Source: an uncultured Thermoguttaceae bacterium | GTDB lineage: Bacteria > Planctomycetota > Planctomycetia > Pirellulales > Thermoguttaceae | DNA length: 15,563 nucleotides | Direction of reading: 5' to 3' | NCBI GenBank assembly: GCA_934725735.1 | Contig: CAKVCP010000047.1 | Span: 1-15,563 of the forward strand | In this document: one piece after another, positions 7,199-14,254 of the stretch | Numbering within the stretch: position 1 is the stretch's first letter | Layout: the number at the start of each line of letters is the position of its first letter | Position numbers and translations under genes: made by a program | Notes under the pieces: generated by a model | Databases searched by the model: none | What the model was told of the DNA's origin: nothing | What the model saw: only the letters and a program-made list of their open reading frames with translations

Positions 7199-7562
7199 AT
7201 TGGGGAAAATGATTTTCTGATTTTTTTCTTGAGTCGGAACGTATTTTGGACTATTGATCTTCACTCGTGAGGCCGATTCTATTGATTGTACGCGTAGTTT
7301 GTTTTAGTCTCATTTTATGGAGTGCGTTGTTTATAGAGTTTGTAGAGAATATAGATTGCGATTTCTTTTAAACAGCAGGCTTCTATGTAAAAAAAGCTTG
7401 ATTTTTAGGTTTAGGGGGCTTAAACTGGATTTGGTTTTTTCTTTCGTGGAAATAGCCGAACATTATGAGAGTGCGTTTTGACTTACGACGCGGGCGGGCG
7501 ATTCGTGTTGGTTGCACGGCGACAATGTTGAAATTAGTAAATTTAACGGCAAAGGATCTTCA
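7199..7562. other. AT-rich spacer between pheA and the pilus/secretion block
   Basis: About 360 bases without a gene. It holds a promoter-like pair at 7398-7426 and the ribosome binding site AAAGGA (7551-7556) of the next gene. No other structure is convincing. The frame upstream of the ATG at 7563 stays open to a TTG at 7512, but nothing supports use of that start. Confidence 0.5.
7398..7426 (+). promoter_or_regulatory. Candidate promoter of the gspE1-pilT unit
   Basis: TTGATT (7398-7403) and TAAACT (7421-7426) are separated by exactly 17 bases, about 135 bases before the ATPase start codon. Both hexamers match the sigma-70 consensus at four of six positions. Confidence 0.4.
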
Positions 7563-9278
7563 ATGGCGAAAAGACTGAATTATCTTGGAATCTTGAACAA
7601 GCAGGGGTTGCTAAGTTTAAATCAGGTTCAGGAAGCGCAAGAGCTCGCGAAGAAGACGAACGTTAAGTTACAGCAGGCTCTTAAAGATCTTGGATATGTG
7701 ACGGACGAGCAAATCGCGAAGGCTGTCGCCGAAGAGCACGGCAAACGCTATGTCGATCTGAAGAACGTGGCGATCAGACCCGCTGTCATCGAGTTGATTT
7801 CTGAGTCTATCGCGCGTGAAAACTGCGTTCTGCCATATGAAGAAGACGGCGACGCCCTCGTGGTTGTCGTAAGCGATCCTGACGACGTAGAAATCTTTGA
7901 AAAGTTGCGCTTTATTCTACAGCGTCCTATCGAAGCGGTTGTTTCCTCGCGCGAAGCGATTCAAGAGGCTGTTAACCAGCATTACGGCCAAAACGTCGGC
8001 GAATCGGCGGACTCGATGATTCAAGAAATGACCGACACGGCTATTAACTTCACCGTCGTCGAAGGAAGCGGCGGAAACGAGGACGTGGCTGGCAATAGTT
8101 CAGAAAGCGACGCTCCCATCGTGCGTTTGTGCGACCAGATTATTGCGGAAGCCGTTCAATTGCGCGCGTCGGATATTCACATTGAGCCTTTTGAAGATCG
8201 CGTTCGTATTCGCTATCGAATCGACGGTAAGCTGGTCGAACGCGAAGCCTTGCCGAAACGTTTTCAGGGCGCTCTGATCTCTCGTTTTAAAATTCTTTCT
8301 AAGCTCGATATTGCAGAGCGTCGTAGAACTCAAGACGGTCGTATTAAGTTGACCCTTGGCGAAAAAGAGTTGGACTTGCGCGTTTCGGTTATTCCTACTG
8401 CGCACGGACAGTCGATCGTCATGCGTATTTTGGATAAAGACAACATTCGCGTTAGTTTGGTTCAACTGGGCTTTAGCGAAAGAGACTACAAACGCTTCAC
8501 TCAGCTTATTGCTCGACCAAACGGTATTATTCTTGTTACGGGGCCAACGGGTTCTGGAAAGACGACTTCTCTTTACGCCGCCCTTAACGAACTGAATACT
8601 CCGACTCGAAAAATTATTACGGCAGAGGATCCTGTTGAATACTATTTGCCGGGTATTAACCAAGTTGAAATTAAACATCAGATTGGATTGGACTTTGCCG
8701 CGGTAATTCGATCAATGTTGCGACAGGCGCCGAACGTCATTCTGGTAGGTGAAATGCGCGACCTTGAAACGGCGTCGATGGGGATTCAAGCGTCTCTTAC
8801 CGGACACTTGGTCTTTAGCACGCTTCATACGAACGACGCTCCGTCGGCTATTACGCGTTTGGTTGATATGGGCGTTCCGGGCTATATGGTTGCAAGCTCG
8901 GTAATTGGAATTATGGCTCAGCGTCTTGTGCGTTGCGTATGTCCGAAGTGCAAGCGTCCTTACACGCCGAGTGAAGCTGAGTTGCGCGCCGCTCATATTA
9001 CCCCTGAGATGGCGGCGAAGGCCACTTTCATGAAGGGGAAGGGATGCGTCAACTGTAATAAGACCGGTTATCGCGGACGGCGAGCTATCTTTGAGCTGAT
9101 GTATATGTCGCCTAAAGTTCGTGAAATGACCTTTAAGGGAGAATCAACCTCCAATATTCGTCGCCTTGCGCGGAGCGAAGGGATGCATGTTCTTTTTGAG
9201 GACGGCATTGTAAAGGCGATGAAAGGTCTCACTACGATCGAGGAGGTTATGCGCGTGGCGCGTCTCGAGGAAGATTGA
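7563..9278 (+). CDS. GspE/PilB-type assembly ATPase, copy 1
   Basis: Hexameric cytoplasmic ATPase that would drive pseudopilin or pilin assembly through the GspF platform. In the 571-residue protein, residues about 1-145 are the MshEN/GspE N-terminal domain; residues about 185-560 are the motor. Visible motifs are Walker A GPTGSGKT (327-334), the Asp box TAEDPVEYY, Walker B VILVGEMRD (392-400), the His box SLTGHLVFSTLHTNDA, and a zinc-type tetracysteine (Cys460, Cys463, Cys495, Cys498). ATG 7563 is chosen for AAAGGA six bases upstream and because it makes the protein collinear with the second copy (Walker A and cysteines fall at identical residue numbers). One deviation: LRQAPN before Walker B, where copy 2 and PilT have LRQDPD. 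A 66-base gap to pilT suggests co-transcription. GspE and PilB cannot be told apart here. Confidence 0.93.
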   Translation: MAKRLNYLGILNKQGLLSLNQVQEAQELAKKTNVKLQQALKDLGYVTDEQIAKAVAEEHGKRYVDLKNVAIRPAVIELISESIARENCVLPYEEDGDALVVVVSDPDDVEIFEKLRFILQRPIEAVVSSREAIQEAVNQHYGQNVGESADSMIQEMTDTAINFTVVEGSGGNEDVAGNSSESDAPIVRLCDQIIAEAVQLRASDIHIEPFEDRVRIRYRIDGKLVEREALPKRFQGALISRFKILSKLDIAERRRTQDGRIKLTLGEKELDLRVSVIPTAHGQSIVMRILDKDNIRVSLVQLGFSERDYKRFTQLIARPNGIILVTGPTGSGKTTSLYAALNELNTPTRKIITAEDPVEYYLPGINQVEIKHQIGLDFAAVIRSMLRQAPNVILVGEMRDLETASMGIQASLTGHLVFSTLHTNDAPSAITRLVDMGVPGYMVASSVIGIMAQRLVRCVCPKCKRPYTPSEAELRAAHITPEMAAKATFMKGKGCVNCNKTGYRGRRAIFELMYMSPKVREMTFKGESTSNIRRLARSEGMHVLFEDGIVKAMKGLTTIEEVMRVARLEED

Positions 9279-9344
9279 CCCTCCTTTGAGGCGTTTGCGA
9301 TGTCGTGTTTTGAGATCGTAACCATACTTCTAGGATAGATACGA

Positions 9345-10451
9345 ATGAGTACAATTCTTGTAGATAAATTGTTGGAAACCGTCGTTGTGCGCGGCGCGTC
9401 CGACTTGCACATTGCCGTGGGCCAGCCCCCGGTGTTGCGTTTGAGCGGACGTCTTGTTCGGCTTGAAACGAAGTCGTTGGAGCCTGCGGATACTGTTTCC
9501 CTAATGAAAAGTATTACCCCTGGTCGATGCCAACAGGAACTCCAAGAGCGCGGGGGAACGGACTTCGGTTTTGCATTTGGCGATAAAGCTCGTTTCCGTG
9601 TTTCCGTGTTCAAGCAGAAGGGTAATACCGGTATGGTATTGCGTCAAATTCCAAATGAGTTGCTCTCGATGGAACAGCTTGGCACGCCTCCCATTATGAA
9701 GGAACTGATTCAGCGTCCTCGTGGAATGATTTTGGTCACCGGTCCGACGGGTTCTGGAAAATCGACGACCCTTGCGGCATGTATCGACTGGCTCAATACG
9801 AACGTCGACCACCATATCATCACGATTGAAGACCCGATCGAATTCTATCATCATCATAAGAAATCGACGGTAAACCAGCGTGAAGTTGGAGTCGACGTCA
9901 TGTCCTTTGCGGACGCGATCCGCGGCGCTCTGCGTCAAGACCCCGACGTCATCCTCGTTGGTGAAATGCGCGACTTGGAAACGATTGAAGCCGCTATTAC
10001 TGCGGCTGAAACGGGGCACGTAGTTTTCGGAACCTTGCACACCACGGGCGCTCAAGGTACGGTGAACCGTATCATCGACGTTTTCCCGACAAACCAACAG
10101 GAACAAATTCGAACGCAGTTGTCGACCTCCATTATCGGTATTTTGTCGCAGCAGTTGTTGCCGCGCATTCAAGGCGGACGCGTCGCCGCTTACGAAATGT
10201 TGGTTGTTACTTCCGCTATCGCAAACCTTATTCGTGAAAACAAAACGTTCCGTATTAACTCTTCTATTCAAACGGGGCATAAATTAGGGATGCAACTCAT
10301 GGACGACCATCTCTTCAGCTTGTGGAAGGATCAGGTGGTGACGAAACAGGACGCGCTTCTTAAATCGAACATGCCCGACGTCCTTGAAGAGAAAATGCGA
10401 CGTTGGGAAACTGGTCTTGGCGTACAAGATGAAGATGAAGAAGAGGAATGA
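9345..10451 (+). CDS. pilT: PilT-type retraction ATPase
   Basis: Hexameric motor that depolymerises type IV pili, giving twitching motility and DNA or surface retraction. The 368-residue protein has the short PilT N-terminal domain (ASDLHIAVGQPPVLRLSGRL) rather than the MshEN domain of the GspE copies and lacks the tetracysteine. Motifs are Walker A GPTGSGKS (133-140), Asp box TIEDPIEFYHHH, Walker B DVILVGEMRDLET (from 201), His box AETGHVVFGTLHT, and SAIANLIRE (290-298), the PilT-specific AIRNLIRE motif. The C terminus is a short acidic tail (DEDEEEE). The ATG at 9345 has AGGA nine bases upstream. It lies between two GspE-type genes and probably shares a transcript with the first. Its presence argues that the apparatus makes retractable pili, or that one cluster serves both pili and secretion. 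Confidence 0.92.
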   Translation: MSTILVDKLLETVVVRGASDLHIAVGQPPVLRLSGRLVRLETKSLEPADTVSLMKSITPGRCQQELQERGGTDFGFAFGDKARFRVSVFKQKGNTGMVLRQIPNELLSMEQLGTPPIMKELIQRPRGMILVTGPTGSGKSTTLAACIDWLNTNVDHHIITIEDPIEFYHHHKKSTVNQREVGVDVMSFADAIRGALRQDPDVILVGEMRDLETIEAAITAAETGHVVFGTLHTTGAQGTVNRIIDVFPTNQQEQIRTQLSTSIIGILSQQLLPRIQGGRVAAYEMLVVTSAIANLIRENKTFRINSSIQTGHKLGMQLMDDHLFSLWKDQVVTKQDALLKSNMPDVLEEKMRRWETGLGVQDEDEEEE

Positions 10452-10455
10452 CGCA

Positions 10456-10504
10456 ATGAACGCGAACGCGTCAAGGCGTTCGCGTTCATATGACTCTTGT
10501 TTTT
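10456..10504 (+). terminator. pilT terminator
   Basis: Perfect 14-bp stem, ATGAACGCGAACGC (10456-10469) with GCGTTCGCGTTCAT (10476-10489), 6-base loop, followed within seven bases by CTTGTTTTT. The stem is very strong; the T run is offset. Confidence 0.7.
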
Positions 10505-10573
10505 GACGGTCAATCAAGGAGCCCTTAGGGAAATCTTGACCGAACCGCTTTGTTCAACGAGTTACGACGACGC

Positions 10574-10602
10574 TTGCCGGGGCGTTTCGGATCTTTTATG
10601 AT
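10574..10602 (+). promoter_or_regulatory. Candidate promoter of the second GspE-type ATPase
   Basis: TTGCCG (10574-10579) and TATGAT (10597-10602) with a 17-base spacer. It falls after the pilT terminator and about 160 bases before the start codon. Confidence 0.45.
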
Positions 10603-10762
10603 GCGATTCTGGTTCGTTTTCCCTGGGGCGCAAACCGACCGTTGAAAAGCCGTGCGGTAATTACGCGACGCGTTGGATGGAATGTGCATGCGGAGTCTGA
10701 CGCGTTTATTTGGAATTTTGAATTGTTAAGCTTGGTGTTTTGGTTGAGGGAGATTTGCTGAT

Positions 10763-12475
10763 ATGGCGCGAAGTTTTGGTCAGATTCTGGTTGACCTCGG
10801 GTATATTGACGAAGAACAGTTGGATCTGCTTCGTGAAGAACAAAGTCAGCGTCCTAACGAGCTGCTAGGCCAGATCGCTATCAGTATGAATATGATAACC
10901 GACGACCAACTTGCCCAGGCGCTCGCCGAGCAATTTGGACTTCAGGTTGTCGCCGTCTCCGACTTGACGATTCCGCAGGAAGTTCTCGCTCACCTGACGG
11001 AAGCGATGGCGAATCTGTATCGCGTTATTCCGCTTAGCTTTAGAAACGACGTTCTGACGATTGCGACTGCGGAGCCCCAAAACATTTCCGTTATCGACGA
11101 ACTTCGTAATTTTCTCGGCTATCAGATCCGTTGCGTGGTGACGACGGCCAAAGAAATCGACGTCGCGCTCGAACGTTACTATGCTACCGATCAGGGAGAC
11201 AGCATTGAGTCGATCCTCTCCGATATGGAGAACGATAAGAATCTTCAAGAACTAGTTGATCAAGCTGGAACCATGGAAGATCTGACGAGCGTGGAGGCGC
11301 TTGCGGAAAGCGCCCCCGTGCGAAAACTCCTGAACATGGTCTTCCTCCTTGGAATTAAAGATCACGCAAGCGACCTTCACTTTGAGCCTTTTGAAGACGA
11401 ATTTAAGATTCGTATTAAAGCGGACGGCACCTTGTACGAAATGGTGCCTCCGCCGCGACACCTGGCGAACGCTATTACGACTCGTATTAAAGTGTTGGCC
11501 AACCTCGATATCGCGGAAAAACGACTTCCGCAAGACGGTCGTATTCGACTTATGGTCGCGGGGAACCCCGTTGACTTCCGCGTTAGCGTTCTCCCCACGA
11601 TGTTTGGCGAGAGCGTCGTATGCCGAATTCTTGACAAGTCGGTTATTTCGCTTGACTTGAATAACGTGGGTATGTCGCAAGACCTTATTCGCAAGTTCCG
11701 CGAAGTGATCGAGTTGCCAAACGGTATTATTCTCGTTACCGGACCGACGGGTTCTGGAAAGACGACGACTCTGTACGCGGCGCTCTCCGAATTAAACGTC
11801 ATCACTGAAAAGCTCATGACGACGGAAGACCCGGTTGAGTATGAAATCGACGGAATCGTTCAAATGCCGATCGACGCGGAAATCGGCAACACGTTCGCCC
11901 AATGCTTGCGTTCAATTCTACGACAAGACCCGGACAAAATCCTTGTCGGCGAGATTCGTGACCGCGAGACGGCGCAGATTGCCGTTCAAGCGTCTTTGAC
12001 GGGACACTTGGTGTTCAGCACGTTGCACACGAACGACGCGCCGAGTACTATTACGCGTTTGAAGGATATGGGAATTCCTGAGTTCTTGATCACGGCGACG
12101 ATACAGGCGATTTTGGCGCAGCGACTTGTTCGAAGAATTTGCAAAGAATGTCGTACCGAGATCAAGCCGTCGGAAGAGCAACTCGCCGAACTCGGTTTGA
12201 CTCCCGCTGACGTCGCTGGAAAGCGCTTTTATCAAGGCGCCGGTTGCGTGGCGTGCAACAATACCGGTTACAAAGGTCGAACGGCTATTCACGAATTCAT
12301 GGTTGTAAATGAAGAAATTCGAAATATTATTTTGCGCAACGGTTCTGTTGCAGAAATGCGCGACGCGGCATGTCGAAACGGGATGTTGACTCTTCGCGAC
12401 GCCGGTATGGCGAAGGTCTACGAAGGCGTCACTACGATTGAGGAAGTTGTTCGCGAAACCGTTTTGGACGCGTAA
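10763..12475 (+). CDS. GspE/PilB-type assembly ATPase, copy 2
   Basis: Second assembly ATPase of 570 residues, collinear with the first. Residues 1-145 are the MshEN/GspE N-terminal domain (FGQILVDLGYIDEEQLDLL). The motor has Walker A GPTGSGKT (327-334), Asp box TTEDPVEYEIDG, Walker B DKILVGEIRD (391-400) preceded by the standard LRQDP, His box SLTGHLVFSTLHTNDAPS, and Cys460, Cys463, Cys495, Cys498 for zinc. It keeps the canonical residues in the stretch where copy 1 deviates. It shares short identical DNA with copy 1 around Walker A, but overall divergence is high, so the duplication is old. The ATG at 10763 follows GAGGGAG by 10 bases. It appears to have its own promoter. The immediately following gspF makes it the likelier partner of that platform protein; copy 1 could serve a second platform elsewhere. 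That assignment is inference. Confidence 0.94.
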   Translation: MARSFGQILVDLGYIDEEQLDLLREEQSQRPNELLGQIAISMNMITDDQLAQALAEQFGLQVVAVSDLTIPQEVLAHLTEAMANLYRVIPLSFRNDVLTIATAEPQNISVIDELRNFLGYQIRCVVTTAKEIDVALERYYATDQGDSIESILSDMENDKNLQELVDQAGTMEDLTSVEALAESAPVRKLLNMVFLLGIKDHASDLHFEPFEDEFKIRIKADGTLYEMVPPPRHLANAITTRIKVLANLDIAEKRLPQDGRIRLMVAGNPVDFRVSVLPTMFGESVVCRILDKSVISLDLNNVGMSQDLIRKFREVIELPNGIILVTGPTGSGKTTTLYAALSELNVITEKLMTTEDPVEYEIDGIVQMPIDAEIGNTFAQCLRSILRQDPDKILVGEIRDRETAQIAVQASLTGHLVFSTLHTNDAPSTITRLKDMGIPEFLITATIQAILAQRLVRRICKECRTEIKPSEEQLAELGLTPADVAGKRFYQGAGCVACNNTGYKGRTAIHEFMVVNEEIRNIILRNGSVAEMRDAACRNGMLTLRDAGMAKVYEGVTTIEEVVRETVLDA

Positions 12476-12488
12476 TAATAGCGCGGGG

Positions 12489-12509
12489 GAGGGAAGACGT
12501 TCCTCTTTT
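12489..12509 (+). terminator. Weak terminator-like hairpin after ATPase 2
   Basis: GAGGGAA and TTCCTC can pair around GACG with one bulged G, followed by TTTT. The stem is short and the T run is only four, so termination is uncertain. Confidence 0.3.
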
Positions 12510-12556
12510 ATAGCGCGTTTTGAATCGACAATTTATCAAGATTTTTAGGTAATTTG

Positions 12557-12585
12557 TTGAAAATATGCGCTTCTGTGTTTATACT
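12557..12585 (+). promoter_or_regulatory. Promoter of the gspF-pseudopilin unit
   Basis: TTGAAA (12557-12562) and TATACT (12580-12585) with an exact 17-base spacer, each five of six to the sigma-70 consensus. This is the best promoter match in the window. Transcription would start near 12592, leaving a leader of about 205 bases before gspF. Confidence 0.6.
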
Positions 12586-12595
12586 TTATTAGAGA

Positions 12596-12722
12596 GTGTG
12601 GTCGCAAAATACGACGGCGGAGCAGGCGACGTCGGTAGACGACCGCACCCCTGGCAACAGGTCGTTTGTGAGAATAAAACGCGTCTTTGTGCGATTAGTC
12701 GAGCCTCTTTTATCGAGGTCGA
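12596..12722 (+). ncRNA. Candidate structured 5' leader RNA of gspF
   Basis: Starting a few bases after the predicted transcription start, 12596-12604 (GTGTGGTCG) pairs with 12640-12648 (CGACCGCAC), 9 bp with one wobble. It encloses a second helix, CGACG (12612-12616) with CGTCG (12630-12634), across an asymmetric internal loop. Next comes CCTG-GCAA-CAGG (12650-12661), a GNRA tetraloop hairpin. A third hairpin pairs 12699-12707 with 12715-12722 around TTTTATC with one bulge. The set resembles a riboswitch-like or protein-binding leader, but I match it to no known class; it lacks the conserved sequences of c-di-GMP-I aptamers. It may equally be an unstructured leader with chance pairings. Confidence 0.35.
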
Positions 12723-12797
12723 GACTTTTGGCGGTGATTCATTCGCCGGTTCAAGGGCTCGTTGCCGTCGGTGTTTTTATATTCAGAAGGTATTTCC

Positions 12798-14129
12798 ATG
12801 CCGAAGTTTAAAGTAGAGGCGGTAGACGCCGCTGGTAAAGGCTTTACCGATATTATTGAGGCGTCGACCGAAGAGGAAGTAACCGCAACGCTTAAAGAGA
12901 GCGGGTACATGGTTACCAAAATCGCTCTCCATAAGGATCGTCAGGCGGCGAAGAAGAAGGGTAATCGCGCCAACATGAAGACCTTCACCTTCGGTAGAGT
13001 TAAACCGAAGATTTTGCGCGACTTTACTCGTAACCTCTCTATCCTTCAAGACGCTGGTTTGCCTATTCTGAGAAGTTTAAATATTCTGCAAACTCAGTCG
13101 AAACCCGGTCCTTTGCGTAACTGTTTAATTGACGTTTGCGCGGAGATTGAGTCTGGTTCCAGTTTGTCTGAAGCGATGGCCAAATGCCCTAAGGCCTTCA
13201 GCCGTCTATATATCAACATGATCAAGGCGGGTGAGGCAGGCGGCGCTTTGGAAGTTATTTTACAGCGTCTTGCAGAATTCCTAGAACGATCGGAACAGTT
13301 GAAAGCAAAGATTAAGTCGGCAATGACATATCCTGTCTCCGTTCTTTTCTTTGCTTGCGGTATCATGATCTTCATCATGACGAGTATCGTTCCAAAATTC
13401 GAAGAAATCTTCGCGGACTTTGATACGGAGCTTCCCGCCCTTACTTTGTGGCTTATGAAGACTTCGCACATGATTATGACCTACTGGTACCTCATTCCCG
13501 GTCTACCTTTAGGAGTCTTTCTCTTTATTAAAATTACGACGAGTTTCTCCTATATGAGGTACGGATGGCACTTGTTCCTGTTGCGGTGCCCTATTTTTGG
13601 CCCTCTCATTGAAAAGACGGTCGTTGCGCGTACTACGCGTACTCTCGGTACTCTGGTTCAATCAGGCGTTCCGATTTTGGAAGCTCTCCAGATTACGAAG
13701 GAAACCTCCGACAACGCAGTCTTTGAGAAGATGTATCAGAAGATTCTTGATGCGATTCGCGAAGGGGATACGATTGCCAATCCGATGAAGCAACATTCCC
13801 GTCCGGGTTTTCATCCGGCGTGCCTCTTTTATTTCTTCTGCTTCTTAGGCGGTCCTATCGGATGTCTTCTGTATATGACGAAGATCCAGAATAAGATTTT
13901 GGGCGACATCGTCGTGAACATGGTTGACGTAGGTGAAGAGACGGGCGAACTTGACGCAATGCTTTATAAAGTTGCCGACGTATTCGACGAAGAAGTGGCC
14001 GTCGCGACCGACGCGCTTATGAGTATGATCGAGCCTTTGTTGGTTATGTTCCTCGGCGGTATGGTCGGTACCATCGTTATCGCGCTCTTTTTGCCAATGA
14101 TTAAGCTCATCGAAAGCCTCTCTGGGTGA
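12798..14129 (+). CDS. gspF: GspF/PilC-type inner-membrane platform protein
   Basis: Polytopic membrane protein that couples the assembly ATPase to pseudopilin insertion. The 443-residue protein has the N-terminal FKVEAVDAAGKGF start and two T2SSF repeats: about 73-195 (FTRNLSILQDAGLPILRSL, MIKAGEAGGALEVIL) and about 277-435 (TRTLGTLVQSGVPILEAL, MVDVGEETGELDAMLYKVAD). Membrane segments lie at about 178-198, 226-247 and 413-435. It is longer than the usual size of about 400. The excess lies in the second repeat, where an extra stretch of about 30 residues (335-368, with the hydrophobic run ACLFYFFCFLGGPIGCLLYM) separates NPMKQ from DIVVNMVDVGEETG. ATG 12798 is chosen over the open frame back to 12762 because AGAAGG lies seven bases upstream and it gives the normal family start. 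The symbol is generic; pilC would fit equally. Confidence 0.92.
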   Translation: MPKFKVEAVDAAGKGFTDIIEASTEEEVTATLKESGYMVTKIALHKDRQAAKKKGNRANMKTFTFGRVKPKILRDFTRNLSILQDAGLPILRSLNILQTQSKPGPLRNCLIDVCAEIESGSSLSEAMAKCPKAFSRLYINMIKAGEAGGALEVILQRLAEFLERSEQLKAKIKSAMTYPVSVLFFACGIMIFIMTSIVPKFEEIFADFDTELPALTLWLMKTSHMIMTYWYLIPGLPLGVFLFIKITTSFSYMRYGWHLFLLRCPIFGPLIEKTVVARTTRTLGTLVQSGVPILEALQITKETSDNAVFEKMYQKILDAIREGDTIANPMKQHSRPGFHPACLFYFFCFLGGPIGCLLYMTKIQNKILGDIVVNMVDVGEETGELDAMLYKVADVFDEEVAVATDALMSMIEPLLVMFLGGMVGTIVIALFLPMIKLIESLSG

Positions 14130-14254
14130 TATTCGATCCTTTGGAACTTTTTGCCGATATGCGTTTCTAATAATACAGAAGCATAAAATGGGCAAATTGG
14201 ATTGATTTCGTAACAAAATTTCCATTTGAGTTTTTATTTCGGTTGGAGTTTCGG
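14130..14254. other. Short AT-rich gap between gspF and the first pseudopilin
   Basis: I see no terminator or convincing promoter here, so read-through from gspF is likely. GGAG at 14245-14248 is the ribosome binding site of the next gene. Confidence 0.4.

Larger units (their letters stand above)
10452..10762. other. Spacer between pilT and the second ATPase
   Basis: 311 bases without a gene: the pilT terminator, a longer-looped inverted repeat CGGTCAA (10507-10513) / TTGACCG (10536-10542) with CCCTTAGGG inside, a promoter-like pair at 10574-10602, and GAGGGAG (10746-10752) before the next ATG. Confidence 0.5.
12476..12797. other. Spacer between ATPase 2 and gspF, mostly transcribed leader
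   Basis: 322 bases without a supported gene: a weak terminator-like hairpin, a strong promoter-like pair (12557-12585), then about 205 bases of probable 5' leader with several base-paired elements, ending in the ribosome binding site AGAAGG (12785-12790). Open frames at 12565-12816 overlap the gspF start and have no recognisable product. Confidence 0.5.

Noticed and set aside
7512..7562. Use of the upstream TTG as the start of ATPase copy 1
   Set aside because: No ribosome binding site there, whereas ATG 7563 has AAAGGA at six bases and gives a protein collinear with copy 2.
8100..8678. Long antisense open frame (192 residues) opposite ATPase copy 1
   Set aside because: It lies wholly within a clear ATPase gene; composition rich in Arg, Asn and Phe is typical of a reverse-frame shadow caused by the codon use of the real gene.
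9501..10280. Long antisense open frame (259 residues) opposite pilT
   Set aside because: Complete overlap with pilT, no start signal, and shadow-like composition.
10507..10542. Inverted repeat CGGTCAA/TTGACCG as an operator or terminator
   Set aside because: Seven base pairs with a 22-base loop and no T run; it may be chance and no regulator can be assigned.
12596..12661. A c-di-GMP-I riboswitch before gspF
   Set aside because: Helices and a GNRA loop are present, but the conserved aptamer sequences are missing, so the class assignment is not supported.
12565..12816. Open frame in the gspF leader running past the gspF start
   Set aside because: No recognisable protein, no ribosome binding site, and it coincides with paired RNA elements; gspF itself has a good start at 12798.
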